Source: Thioclava pacifica DSM 10166
GTDB taxonomy: Bacteria; Pseudomonadota; Alphaproteobacteria; Rhodobacterales; Rhodobacteraceae
DNA length: 64,000 bases
Direction of reading: 5' to 3'
Assembly: GCF_000714535.1 (NCBI RefSeq)
Contig: NZ_AUND01000040.1
Location: 62,001-126,000 of the forward strand
This document shows, piece by piece, positions 7,514 through 16,368 of this stretch (the stretch's first letter is position 1; each line of letters starts with the position of its first letter). The translations under genes and the position numbers were made by a program. The notes under the pieces were generated by a model. That model was not told where the DNA came from and searched no databases. It worked only from the letters and a program-made list of their open reading frames with translations.

Positions 7514-8077
7514 ATGGCCGATCTGGAGGAAGCGCGCGCGGCCTTGCGTCAGCGCCAGGGCGTGGGGGCGCGCTACGACGCCCCCGAAGCCCCGGCCGCC
7601 GAGCTTGCGCTCGCACGCAGCGGCACGGCCTATTTCGCGCGCAAGCTCAACGAGTTGAGCGACGAGGCGCTGTATCAGCCCTCCGCGATCGCAGGGCAGA
7701 GCCGGGCGCATGTGATCTGCGCGGTCTCCTATCAGGCGCGCGCATTGGCGCGTCAGCTTGAGGCCGCGACGGCGGGGCGGGCAATCCCTCCGATGGTCGA
7801 TCCCGCTTGGGTGGAGCTCGAAGATCTCGATCTGGGCGCGACCCTGCCGCCGCGCGCGCTGCGGCATCTGTTTGACCATTCCGCGATCCATCTCGACGTG
7901 GTCTGGCGCGATCTTCCGGGGCTGGCCTGGGATCTCGAGGCTCCAGACGCGGCGGGGCAGATGCGCCCGCTGCGCGCCACCGCAATCGAACGCGCGCATG
8001 CCCTCTGGCATGGCGCTCTGCATCTGGGCAATGGTGGGCGCATGCGCGACCTGCCGCCCGAGCTGCGCGTGAACTAA
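7514..8077 (+). CDS. DinB/mycothiol-dependent maleylpyruvate isomerase-like protein
   Basis: A 187-residue protein starting right after the dioxygenase stop, with the helical DinB-like layout of the maleylpyruvate isomerase N-terminal domain family. Visible pieces are SRAHVICAVSYQARALARQLE around residues 55-75 and ERAHALWHGALHLGNGG near 160-176, then RDLPPELR. In the mycothiol-dependent enzyme the metal triad is His/Glu/His; here the second helix shows H-x-x-x-H, suggesting the all-histidine triad of other DinB proteins. It would isomerise maleylpyruvate to fumarylpyruvate. Mycothiol is an actinobacterial thiol not expected here, and a glutathione-type isomerase lies two genes on, so the actual cofactor and step are uncertain. 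Confidence 0.75.
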   Translation: MADLEEARAALRQRQGVGARYDAPEAPAAELALARSGTAYFARKLNELSDEALYQPSAIAGQSRAHVICAVSYQARALARQLEAATAGRAIPPMVDPAWVELEDLDLGATLPPRALRHLFDHSAIHLDVVWRDLPGLAWDLEAPDAAGQMRPLRATAIERAHALWHGALHLGNGGRMRDLPPELRVN

Positions 8078-8113
8078 GCCGCGCAACGATCTGAAAAAAC
8101 AAGGAAACGACAG

Positions 8114-8809
8114 ATGACCAATCTCTTCCCCTCGCCGCAATGGCCCACCGTTCCCGTCAAGGGCGAGACTGCGGCCTATCCGGTGCACCGCATCTTCTGT
8201 GTCGGGCGCAACTATGCCGCCCATGCCGCCGAGATGGGTGTCGAGGTCGATCGTGAGGCGCCGTTCTATTTCACCAAATCGGCGCTGATGACCCAAGCGA
8301 CCGGCACCACCATTCCCTATCCGCCGGGCACCGAGAATTTCCATTACGAGATGGAACTGGTGATCGCGATCGGCGCGCCGGTCTTCAAGGCCGATACCGA
8401 GACCGCCGCGAAGGCGATTTACGGCTATGCCTGCGGGCTCGACATGACGCGCCGCGATCTGCAACTCGCCGCGCGCGCCAAGCAGCGCCCCTGGGATCTG
8501 GGTAAGGATGTCGAGCAATCGGCCGTCTTCGCCGCGATCACCAAGGCCGCCGATTTCGCCGCCCCCGGTCCGCAGCACATCCATCTCGAGGTCAATGGCG
8601 AGACCCGCCAGAAAGCCCGGCTCGACGACCTGATCTGGAAGGTCGAGGAGATCGTTTCGCACCTGTCGCATTACTATCACCTTCAGCCGGGCGACCTGAT
8701 CATGACCGGCACCCCGGCAGGCGTCGGCGCCGTCGTCGAAGGCGATGTGATCACCGGCGGCATCGACGGGCTCGACCCGATCAAGCTGACCATCGGGGCG
8801 CCGGAATGA
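8114..8809 (+). CDS. Fumarylpyruvate hydrolase (FAH family)
   Basis: A 231-residue fumarylacetoacetate-hydrolase fold enzyme. [15 protein letters not shown] at about residues 29-43 is the characteristic start of the fold, the E-x-E metal pair is in [11 protein letters not shown] near residue 78, and the C-terminal [11 protein letters not shown] loop is intact. In the gentisate pathway it cleaves fumarylpyruvate to fumarate and pyruvate, feeding the TCA cycle. It follows the DinB-type gene after 36 nt and overlaps the GST-type isomerase by ATGA, supporting a shared role. Confidence 0.9.
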   Translation: MTNLFPSPQWPTVPVKGETAAYPVHRIFCVGRNYAAHAAEMGVEVDREAPFYFTKSALMTQATGTTIPYPPGTENFHYEMELVIAIGAPVFKADTETAAKAIYGYACGLDMTRRDLQLAARAKQRPWDLGKDVEQSAVFAAITKAADFAAPGPQHIHLEVNGETRQKARLDDLIWKVEEIVSHLSHYYHLQPGDLIMTGTPAGVGAVVEGDVITGGIDGLDPIKLTIGAPE

Positions 8810-9453
8810 TCCGTTTCCACGGATATTTCCGGTCTTCCAGCGCCTATCGCTGCCGGATCGCCTTCAACCTCAAGGGGGTGGAGTATGACTTCACCTCCGT
8901 GCATCTGAGGAAAGATGGCGGGCAGCAGAAAACGCCCGGCTATCGCGCGCTCAATCCGCAGGCGCTGGTGCCCACGCTGGAGGAGGGCGATCTGCGCCTC
9001 ACCCAGTCGCTCGCCATCATCGAATGGCTCGACGAGGTGAAGCCGGGTCCGAAACTGCTGCCAGACGATGCCGATCTGCGCGCGCAGGTCCGCGCCTTTG
9101 CCCAGGTCATCGCCTGCGACGTGCATCCGCTGCAGAACCTGCGCGTGCTCGATTATCTCAAGGCCGAGTTCGGGGCCGATCAGGCCGCGCTCGACGCCTG
9201 GTGCGGGCGCTGGATCCGCGATGGGTTGGCGGCTTGCGAGGCACTTCTCGCCGCGCGACCCGAGAGTGAGTTCTGCTTCGGAACTACGCCCGGTCTGGCC
9301 GATATCTGTCTGATCCCACAGGTCTTTTCTGCCGCGCGCTTCAAGGTCGATATCTCCGACCTGACCCGCGTCCGCCGCATCACCGAGACCTGCAACGCGC
9401 TTCCGGCATTTGCCGATGCGCATCCGAAGAACCAATCGGATTGGGAGGCCTGA
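8806..9453 (+). CDS. Zeta-class glutathione S-transferase, maleylpyruvate/maleylacetoacetate isomerase
   Basis: A 215-residue protein with an N-terminal thioredoxin-like domain carrying the zeta-class motif [11 protein letters not shown] at about 11-21 (canonical SSxSxxVRIAL type), the QS-containing [11 protein letters not shown] near 65-75, and an all-helical C-terminal domain. It uses glutathione as cofactor for cis-trans isomerisation. In this operon maleylpyruvate is the expected substrate, as for NagL; maleylacetoacetate from homogentisate is the alternative. It overlaps the fumarylpyruvate hydrolase, the next enzyme in the pathway. Confidence 0.88.
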   Translation: MIRFHGYFRSSSAYRCRIAFNLKGVEYDFTSVHLRKDGGQQKTPGYRALNPQALVPTLEEGDLRLTQSLAIIEWLDEVKPGPKLLPDDADLRAQVRAFAQVIACDVHPLQNLRVLDYLKAEFGADQAALDAWCGRWIRDGLAACEALLAARPESEFCFGTTPGLADICLIPQVFSAARFKVDISDLTRVRRITETCNALPAFADAHPKNQSDWEA

Positions 9454-9501
9454 GGGAAGGCCTTCATCCAAAATGATCGTCATGCACAGGGAGGATATGC
9501 C

Positions 9502-10491
9502 ATGACATTCGCCAAATTCACCAAATCCGCGCTGATCGGCGCCTTGATGGCCACCGTGGCCGCCGGCGTCGCACAGGCGCGCGACCTGCGCATGGGGCTG
9601 ATCACGCCGCCCAGCCACGTTTGGACCAAGGTTGCCAATCGCATCGCCGAGAAGCTGCCCGAGGCCACCAATGGCGAATTGACGGTCTCGGTCTTCCCCG
9701 CGGGTCAGCTTGGGTCGGAACAGGAGATGTTCCAGCAGATGTCTGCGGGCCTTCTTGACGCGGGCCTGATGACGGCGGCGATCACCTCGTTGCGCGCGCC
9801 CTCGATGCAGGGCTGGTTCACGCCCTACCTTTTCAGCGACGTGACCGAGGCGGAAAAGGCCGCAAGCCTTCCGGCGGCGGGCCAGATGCTCGACGAGCTT
9901 CAGGCCGCGAACCTGCATGGCATGGGTTACACGTTCGCCGGGATGCGCCAGATCCTGATGAAGGACAAGCCTGCGACCTCCGTCGATGATCTCAAGGAGA
10001 AGAAGATCCGCATCGTGCCCTTCCCGGCGATGAAGGTCTGGTGGGGCGAGATCGGCGCGGTGCCGACGCCGGTGAACCTCACCGAAGTCTACCAGGCGCT
10101 GCAAACCGGTCTTCTCGACGGGATCGACATCGACCTCGACGCGCTGGTCGGTCTGAAATTCGACGAAGTGGCCAAGGGGCTGACGATCACCAATCACATG
10201 GCCTTCCCGGCGGTGATGATGGTTTCGAACCCGACCTGGAACAGCCTGTCGGATGCCGACAAGGAAGCCTTCCAGAAGGTCGTCGACGAAGCGCTCGCCT
10301 GGGGCTCGGCCCAGCAGGTCGAGGCGGAGAAATCGAACCTCGCCGCCCTCGAGGGCAAGCTCGAGATCGTGCATCTCGACGATGGCGCCAAGGCTTTCGC
10401 CGCTGCGGATGACGCGGTCGCCAAAAGCTTCGCGCAATATCCGCTGATCGCCGAGTTCCAGAAGGAAGTCGCCGCGGAGCAAGGTCAGTGA
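9502..10491 (+). CDS. TRAP transporter substrate-binding protein (DctP family), probable aromatic acid uptake
   Basis: A 329-residue periplasmic receptor with an N-terminal signal peptide (cleavage near AGVAQA-RDL, about residue 25). DctP features include the AGQLGSEQEMFQQ segment near residue 70 and the PFPAMKVWWGEIGAVPTPVNLTEVYQALQTGLLDGID block at about 170-210 that lines the carboxylate site. It should bind an organic acid and hand it to the DctQM pair encoded next. Its position between gentisate-pathway enzymes and the 3-hydroxybenzoate hydroxylase suggests 3-hydroxybenzoate or a related aromatic acid as ligand (inference). Confidence 0.9.
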   Translation: MTFAKFTKSALIGALMATVAAGVAQARDLRMGLITPPSHVWTKVANRIAEKLPEATNGELTVSVFPAGQLGSEQEMFQQMSAGLLDAGLMTAAITSLRAPSMQGWFTPYLFSDVTEAEKAASLPAAGQMLDELQAANLHGMGYTFAGMRQILMKDKPATSVDDLKEKKIRIVPFPAMKVWWGEIGAVPTPVNLTEVYQALQTGLLDGIDIDLDALVGLKFDEVAKGLTITNHMAFPAVMMVSNPTWNSLSDADKEAFQKVVDEALAWGSAQQVEAEKSNLAALEGKLEIVHLDDGAKAFAAADDAVAKSFAQYPLIAEFQKEVAAEQGQ

Positions 10492-10982
10492 GACTGTTTC
10501 CCGCTCTCTCGGGCGGGCTGGTCCGGCTGGAACGCTGGGCCAGCCGGGCCTTGGTCGTGCTGTTCGTGGGGCTGATCGTGGTGAATGTCGCGATGCGCTA
10601 CCTTGCGGGCAAGCCGATCGTCTATGCCGAAGAGGTCGCGGCGATCCTGCTGGTCTGGCTGACCCTCGTCGCGGTCTCGATCTCGATCCGTGACAAGGCG
10701 CAGATCGGTGTGACGCTGGTGGTGGACAAGCTGCCGCCGGCCGCCCGGCTCTGGGTCGATGCGCTGATCTGGGCGCTGATTGCGGGGATGCTGGGGCTGT
10801 TGCTGAAGGCTGGCATCGCCTGGGTCACCGGCCCCTCGGTCGGCTTCGAGCAGGTGATTACCACCGGCTGGCCGAAATGGCCATTCTTCTGGATTTTCCC
10901 GATCTTCTGCGCGACCGCGCTGATCCATGTGCTGGGCCATCTGAGCGATGCCGTGGCCCGGATCGCGGGGAGGCTCGCATGA
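10488..10982 (+). CDS. TRAP transporter small permease (DctQ family)
   Basis: A 164-residue inner-membrane protein with four hydrophobic segments, in the normal DctQ size range. The typical segment YAEEVAAILLVWLTLVAVSISIRDKAQIGV covers the second helix. It starts with GTG inside the receptor stop (GTGA overlap), and its own stop overlaps the DctM ATG, so all three are coupled. It partners the large permease in sodium-driven uptake. Confidence 0.9.
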   Translation: MRLFPALSGGLVRLERWASRALVVLFVGLIVVNVAMRYLAGKPIVYAEEVAAILLVWLTLVAVSISIRDKAQIGVTLVVDKLPPAARLWVDALIWALIAGMLGLLLKAGIAWVTGPSVGFEQVITTGWPKWPFFWIFPIFCATALIHVLGHLSDAVARIAGRLA

Positions 10983-12241
10983 CCGGCGGTGTTTTTCTTG
11001 CGCTGATGCTCACGGGCATGCCGATCGCCTTCGTGCTGATCGGCGCGACCCTCGCCTTCGTGGCCTTCTCGGGCAACACGGCGATCCTCTCGGCGATCCC
11101 GCAAATCGCCTTCGGCTCGGTCGAGAATTTCGACCTGCTTGCGATCCCGCTCTTCGTGCTGCTGGGCGAGATCATGAATGAAAGCGGGCTGACCCGCCGC
11201 ATCATCCTTGCTGTGCGGGTCTGGCTCACGCGGTTGCCGCATAATCTGGTGATCGTGAACCTCGTCTCGAACCTCGCGCTGGCCGCGATCATGGGCTCGG
11301 CCACGGCGCAGATGGCGGTGATGAGCCGCGTGGTGGTCCCCGAGATGGAGCGCGACGGCTACAAGCGCGGCTATGCCGCGTCGATCACGGCCTCCGCCGG
11401 TTTGCTCGGGCCGATCATCCCGCCCTCGATGGTCTTCATCATCTACGGGGTGATCGCGCAGGTCTCGATCGCGGATATGTTCACGGCGGGCATCATGCCG
11501 GGGCTGTTGCTCTTTGCGCTGATGATCGGGATCGCGATGTGGCAGGCGGGACGCAACCACGACCCGAAAGCCGCAGGGGCCGGGCTGCCCGATATTCCGC
11601 GCTGGAAGGCGACGCTGCCCGGACTGGCCACGATGCTCATTCCGCTGACCATCGTCGGCGGGATCTCTGCGGGGATCTTCACGCCGACCGAAAGTGCCGC
11701 GGCCGCGATCGTGGTGGCGCTCGTCTTCGGCGGCCTCGTCTTCCGCGAGCTGCCGCTGCGTGCGATCCCGGCGATCATCGACCGGACCGTGTCGAACTCG
11801 GCGATCGTGCTGTTCCTGATCATGGCGGCCAAGGTCTTCGGCTGGGTGCTGACCTACAATCAGGTCCCGCAAGCGGTTGCGGCCTTCATCACGTCGCTCT
11901 CGGACGATCCCACGATCTTCATGCTGCTGATCATGGGCGCGCTGATGGTGGTGGGGATGTCCCTCGACGGGGTGGCCGCGCTGATCATCCTGACGCCGAT
12001 CCTTCTGCCGGTCGCGATGAACCAATACGGCATCGACCCGATCCAGTTTGGTGTGATGATGAGCCTGACGCTCGTGCTGGGGCTGCTGACCCCGCCGGTG
12101 GGCACCGGGCTCTATATCGCGGCGGCGTTGTCGAACGTGCCAATCCTGCAACTCTCGAAACTGGTCATGCCCTACGTGCTGGCCACGATCCTCGTGATCC
12201 TCACGACGATCTTCTTGCCCTGGATGGTCCACCCGTTCTGA
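10979..12241 (+). CDS. TRAP transporter large permease (DctM family)
   Basis: A 420-residue integral membrane protein with about twelve hydrophobic segments, the sodium-driven transport channel of the TRAP system. Typical segments include LLAIPLFVLLGEIMNESGL, GSATAQMAVMSRVVVPEM, ASAGLLGPIIPPSMVFIIYG and LTPPVGTGLYIAAA. The frame is open further upstream, but the ATG at 10979 overlaps the DctQ stop and gives the family's usual N-terminus (MTGGVFLALMLTGMP). It is the likely importer for the aromatic acid degraded by this operon. Confidence 0.93.
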   Translation: MTGGVFLALMLTGMPIAFVLIGATLAFVAFSGNTAILSAIPQIAFGSVENFDLLAIPLFVLLGEIMNESGLTRRIILAVRVWLTRLPHNLVIVNLVSNLALAAIMGSATAQMAVMSRVVVPEMERDGYKRGYAASITASAGLLGPIIPPSMVFIIYGVIAQVSIADMFTAGIMPGLLLFALMIGIAMWQAGRNHDPKAAGAGLPDIPRWKATLPGLATMLIPLTIVGGISAGIFTPTESAAAAIVVALVFGGLVFRELPLRAIPAIIDRTVSNSAIVLFLIMAAKVFGWVLTYNQVPQAVAAFITSLSDDPTIFMLLIMGALMVVGMSLDGVAALIILTPILLPVAMNQYGIDPIQFGVMMSLTLVLGLLTPPVGTGLYIAAALSNVPILQLSKLVMPYVLATILVILTTIFLPWMVHPF

Positions 12242-12314
12242 GGCGGGCCATCCCTTCATCATCTGACCCTGACACCGGGCCCGGTTCCGCCGCGGCCAAA
12301 GGAGGAGACTTGTC

Positions 12315-13535
12315 ATGACCCAAGACCAACCCATCCTGATCGCAGGCGGCGGAATCGGCGGGCTTGCCACCGCGATCGGCCTTGCACAGAAAGGCTTTCG
12401 CTCGCTCGTGCTGGAAAAGGCACCCGAACTTGGCGAGATCGGTGCGGGCATTCAGCTCGGCCCGAACGCCTTCCACGCCTTCGACTATCTCGGCGTGGGC
12501 GATCAGGCCCGCGAGATGGCCGTCTACATCGACAACCTGCGCCTGATGGATGCGATCGACGGCAGCGAGATCACCCGCATCCCGCTCGACGAGGCCTTCC
12601 GCGCGCGCTTCAAGAACCCTTATGCGGTGATCCATCGCGGCGATCTGCACAGTGTCTTCCTGCGTGCCTGCGAAGAGCATCCGCTCGTCGGACTGCGCAC
12701 CAATTCCGAAGTGGTCGATTACGAGCAGGACGGCAGCTCGGCCACCGCGATCCTCGCCAATGGCGAACGGGTCACGGGCCGGATGCTGGTGGGCGCGGAC
12801 GGGCTGTGGTCGAATATCCGCAAGAAGGTGGTGGGCGACGGCGCGCCGCGCGTCTCTGGCCACACCACCTACCGTTCGGTGATCCCGACCGAGGAAATGC
12901 CCGAGGATCTGCGCTGGAACGCGGCGACGCTGTGGGCCGGGCCGAAATGCCATATCGTGCATTACCCGCTCAAGGGCTGGAAGATGTTCAACCTCGTCGT
13001 GACCTATCACAACGACGCGCCGTCGCCCGAGGCGGGTGTCTCGGTCACCCATGAGGAGGTGAAAAAGGGCTTCGAACATGTCGCCCCCGTTGCGCGCCAG
13101 ATCATCGACCGGGGTCAGAACTGGAAGCGTTGGGTGCTGTGCGACCGCGATCCGGTGACCAATTGGGTCGACGGGCGCGTGGTCCTTCTGGGCGATGCCG
13201 CCCATCCGATGCTTCAATATTTCGCGCAAGGGGCCTGTATGGCGATGGAGGATGCGGTGGCGCTTGCGCATTGCATGGAGGCGCATGGCGATCTCGATGT
13301 CGCGTTCCGCCGCTACCAGGATCTGCGTGAACTGCGCACCGCCCGCGTGCAGCTTCAATCGCGCGAAATCGGTCAGCATGTCTATCACCCCGCAGGGGCC
13401 CATGCCGAGCTGCGCAACGCGGTGATGCGCGCCAAGACCCCGGAGAACTGGTACGATATCGTCGACTGGCTCTATGGCTCGACCGGTCTGGAAGGCGCGG
13501 TCTCGGCGGAGACCCACAACGCGCACGCCGCCTGA
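12315..13535 (+). CDS. 3-hydroxybenzoate 6-monooxygenase (FAD-dependent)
   Basis: A 406-residue class A flavoprotein hydroxylase. The dinucleotide loop GGGIGG is at about 11-16, the DG motif GADGLWSNIRKKV near 160 and the GD motif GDAAHPMLQYFAQGACMAMEDA near 293-314. The sequence fits enzymes converting 3-hydroxybenzoate to gentisate with NADH and O2; salicylate-type hydroxylases are the nearest alternative. Placement at the end of the gentisate operon, after a TRAP importer, supports the assignment. A strong ribosome site (AAAGGAGGAG) precedes the ATG, and a clear terminator follows. Confidence 0.88.
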   Translation: MTQDQPILIAGGGIGGLATAIGLAQKGFRSLVLEKAPELGEIGAGIQLGPNAFHAFDYLGVGDQAREMAVYIDNLRLMDAIDGSEITRIPLDEAFRARFKNPYAVIHRGDLHSVFLRACEEHPLVGLRTNSEVVDYEQDGSSATAILANGERVTGRMLVGADGLWSNIRKKVVGDGAPRVSGHTTYRSVIPTEEMPEDLRWNAATLWAGPKCHIVHYPLKGWKMFNLVVTYHNDAPSPEAGVSVTHEEVKKGFEHVAPVARQIIDRGQNWKRWVLCDRDPVTNWVDGRVVLLGDAAHPMLQYFAQGACMAMEDAVALAHCMEAHGDLDVAFRRYQDLRELRTARVQLQSREIGQHVYHPAGAHAELRNAVMRAKTPENWYDIVDWLYGSTGLEGAVSAETHNAHAA

Positions 13536-13561
13536 CCGCCTGAAGATCTGGTGAAATTTTC

Positions 13562-13594
13562 CCCGGCCGCGACCGTTTCGTGGCCGGGTTTTTC
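13562..13594 (+). terminator. Rho-independent terminator of the 3-hydroxybenzoate operon
   Basis: A stem CCCGGCC (13562-13568) with GGCCGGG (13582-13588) is followed by TTTTTC. It lies 26 nt after the monooxygenase stop and marks the end of the operon that begins at 6433. Confidence 0.8.
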
Positions 13595-13785
13595 ATGGGG
13601 CAGGGCGTCTGCCGCGCCCCCATCGCCCGATTTTTGAGCAATTCGGTCCGAAATTCGGCATCTGCAAGGGAAATCCCGCCCCTGTCAAAATCGCGAAAGA
13701 GGGAGAATTGACCGGGTTGTGCAAAAAGTTTCACCACTTGATCAAATCTCTGCAATACTTCGCGCACCATCAACAGGAGATCTCC

Positions 13786-14814
13786 ATGGCTGCCAAGACC
13801 CGTTTCCTCTCGCCCTCGCGCCGCGCTTTCCTTCTGTCCTCGCTTGCCGGCGCCGCACTTGTCGGTACCGCTCCGGGCCGTGCGCTCGCGCAGGACGCCA
13901 AGAAGCTCAAGGTCGCGGGCATCTACACCGTTCCGGTCGAGCAGCAATGGGTCAGCCGTATCCACATCGCCGCGATGGCAGCACAGGATCGCGGCGACAT
14001 CGAATATACCTATTCGGAAAACACCGCGAATGCCGACTATCCGCGCGTGATGCGCGAATATGCCGAGGGCGGTTATGACCTGATCATCGGTGAGGCTTTC
14101 GCCGTCGAGCAGGAAGCCCGCGAGGTCGCTGCCGACTATCCGGGCGTGGCCTTCCTGCTGGGCTCGTCGTTCAAGCCCGACGCGGCGCTGCCGAATTTCG
14201 CGGTCTTCGACAACTACATCCAGGACGCCTCCTACCTGTCGGGCATCATCGCGGGTGCGATGACCAAATCGGGCAATATCGGCATGGTCGGCGGCTTCCC
14301 GATCCCGGAAGTGAACCGCCTGATGCATGCCTTCATGGCCGGCGCGCGCGAGATGAACCCCGATATCAAGTTCCAGGTGGCCTTCATCGGCTCGTGGTTC
14401 GATCCGCCCAAGGCCAAGGAAACCGCCTATGCGATGATCGAGAACGGCGCGGATCTGCTTTACGCAGAGCGCTTCGGTGTCTCGGATGCGGCCAAGGAAA
14501 AGGGTATCCTCGCCATTGGCAACGTGATCGACACGCAGGCCGATTACCCCGATACGGTCGTGGCCTCCGCGCTGTGGCATTTCGAGCCGACGCTTGATCA
14601 CGCGATCGAGCAGGTGCGCGCGGGCTCCTTCTCGGCCGAGGATTACGGCATCTATTCCTTCATGAAGGAAGGCGGCTGTTCGCTCGCGCCCTATGGCACC
14701 TTCGAGGGCAAGATCCCGCAGGAGGCACTCGATCTGGTGACCAAACGCACCGGCGAGATCAAGGATGGCAGCTTCACCGTCGAGATCAACGACGCCGAGC
14801 CGAAATCCTCCTGA
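13786..14814 (+). CDS. BMP-family ABC transporter substrate-binding protein
   Basis: A 342-residue periplasmic receptor of the basic-membrane-protein/PnrA type, which usually binds nucleosides, nucleobases or related heterocycles. It has a twin-arginine-type leader, SRRAFLLSSLAGAAL, cleaved near GRALA-QD, so it may leave folded through Tat. BMP hallmarks include KLKVAGIYTVPVEQQW near the mature N-terminus and the repeated alpha/beta pattern through SGIIAGAMTKSGNIGMVGGFPIPEVNR. The ATG at 13786 follows AGGAGA; the frame is open upstream to 13708 without signal-peptide logic. It heads an importer operon that ends in an amidohydrolase and creatinase. Confidence 0.9.
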   Translation: MAAKTRFLSPSRRAFLLSSLAGAALVGTAPGRALAQDAKKLKVAGIYTVPVEQQWVSRIHIAAMAAQDRGDIEYTYSENTANADYPRVMREYAEGGYDLIIGEAFAVEQEAREVAADYPGVAFLLGSSFKPDAALPNFAVFDNYIQDASYLSGIIAGAMTKSGNIGMVGGFPIPEVNRLMHAFMAGAREMNPDIKFQVAFIGSWFDPPKAKETAYAMIENGADLLYAERFGVSDAAKEKGILAIGNVIDTQADYPDTVVASALWHFEPTLDHAIEQVRAGSFSAEDYGIYSFMKEGGCSLAPYGTFEGKIPQEALDLVTKRTGEIKDGSFTVEINDAEPKSS

Positions 14815-14817
14815 TCC

Positions 14818-16368
14818 ATGACAGGCAAGGCGCAGGCGCAGACCGTTCTGCGCCTTTCCCACATCACCAAGCATTTCGGCGCTCTGACGGCCAATGACGA
14901 TGTGAGCTTCGAGCTGAAGCGGGGCGAGGTGATCGCTCTGCTCGGCGAGAACGGCGCGGGCAAGACCACGCTGATGAACATCCTTTTCGGCCAATACACC
15001 GCCGATGCGGGAGAGGTTGAGGTCTTCGGCCAGACCCTTCCGCCCGGCAATCCGCGTGCGGCCTTGGATGCGGGCGTGGGAATGGTGCATCAGCATTTCA
15101 CCCTCGCAGGCAACCTGACGGTCTGGGAGAATATCGTGCTGGGCACGCAGGCCCTGGGCGCGCTACGGCTCGATGCGAAAGCGGCCAAGGCGAAGATCGC
15201 GGCCCTGTCGAAGCGGTTTCACCTCGCGGTCGATCCCGAGTCGAAGGTGGGGCGGCTCTCGGTGGGCGAACGGCAGCGGGTCGAGATCCTCAAGGCGCTC
15301 TATCGCGAGGCGCGCATCCTGATCCTCGACGAGCCGACCGCCGTTCTGACGCCGCAGGAAAGCGACGCGCTCTTTGCGACGCTGCGCGAGGCGGTGGGGC
15401 AGGGGCTTTCGGTCGTTTTCATCTCGCACAAGCTGCATGAGGTCATGGCGATCTCGGATCGCACGGTGGTTCTGCGCCACGGCAAGCTTGTGGCCGAACG
15501 CGCAACCTCCGAGACCTCGCGCGAGGAGCTGGCAGCACTGATGGTCGACGGTGAGGTTTCCGCGCCGAAGATCGAGGCGATGCCGCCCGGGCCAGCGCTG
15601 ATGCGGCTTGCGGGTGTCTCCACCAAAGGCGAGGGACGTGCGCCGGGGTTGCACGCGGTCGATCTGACACTGCATGCCGGCCAGATCACCGGGCTCGCGG
15701 GCGTATCGGGCAACGGGCAGAAGGCGCTCTCGGATCTGATCTCGGGGCTGGCCAATCCGGTCTCGGGCCGTTTCGAGATCGCGGGCGAACCGGTCACCGA
15801 CTGGTCGCCGCGCCGCGCGCTCGCGCGCAAGATCGGGCGCATTCCCGAGGATCGCCACCATACCGGGACGATTGCCGATTTCGACCTGACCGAGAACGCG
15901 GTTCTGGAAACCTATGCGCGCGATTTCGCCCGCCATGGCTGGATGGACTGGAAGGGTGCGCGAGCGCAGGCCGAAGGGCTGATCGGCACCTATGACGTGC
16001 GCTGTCCGGGGCCCGATACCCGTATCCGGCTGCTTTCGGGCGGCAATATGCAAAAACTGATCCTCGGCCGCGTGCTCGAGACCGCGCCGCGTATCATCCT
16101 CGCCAACCAGCCCGTGCGGGGGCTCGATATCGGGGCGGTGAATTACGTGCATGGACGCCTCGCCGAGGCACGCGAAAAGGGGGCGGCGGTGCTGCTGATC
16201 TCGGAAGATCTCGACGAGATCATGAAGCTCTCGGATGTGATCCATGTGATTTCCGAGGGACGCCTGAGCCCCGGTTTCGCACGCGGTACGATGCGCGCGG
16301 ACGAGCTTGGCCAGTGGATGGCGGGCGAAGGGTTCGCGCAGCCGACGGAGGCCGCCCATGCGTCTTGA
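14818..16368 (+). CDS. Two-domain ABC transporter ATPase (sugar/nucleoside-type importer)
   Basis: A 516-residue ATPase with two ABC cassettes. The first has Walker A GENGAGKTT near residue 45, signature LSVGERQRVEILKAL near 144 and Walker B ILILDEPTAVLTP. The second is degenerate, with GVSGNGQKALSD in place of Walker A and LSGGNMQKLILGR as signature. This arrangement is standard for BMP/nucleoside and ribose-type importers. The ATG is 4 nt after the receptor stop, and its end overlaps the first permease. Confidence 0.92.
   Translation: MTGKAQAQTVLRLSHITKHFGALTANDDVSFELKRGEVIALLGENGAGKTTLMNILFGQYTADAGEVEVFGQTLPPGNPRAALDAGVGMVHQHFTLAGNLTVWENIVLGTQALGALRLDAKAAKAKIAALSKRFHLAVDPESKVGRLSVGERQRVEILKALYREARILILDEPTAVLTPQESDALFATLREAVGQGLSVVFISHKLHEVMAISDRTVVLRHGKLVAERATSETSREELAALMVDGEVSAPKIEAMPPGPALMRLAGVSTKGEGRAPGLHAVDLTLHAGQITGLAGVSGNGQKALSDLISGLANPVSGRFEIAGEPVTDWSPRRALARKIGRIPEDRHHTGTIADFDLTENAVLETYARDFARHGWMDWKGARAQAEGLIGTYDVRCPGPDTRIRLLSGGNMQKLILGRVLETAPRIILANQPVRGLDIGAVNYVHGRLAEAREKGAAVLLISEDLDEIMKLSDVIHVISEGRLSPGFARGTMRADELGQWMAGEGFAQPTEAAHAS

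Noticed and set aside
10622-12451. A roughly 600-codon minus-strand frame across the TRAP permease genes
   Set aside because: The translation is dominated by D, R, H and Q with no motifs, and it is antisense to well-supported DctQ and DctM genes.
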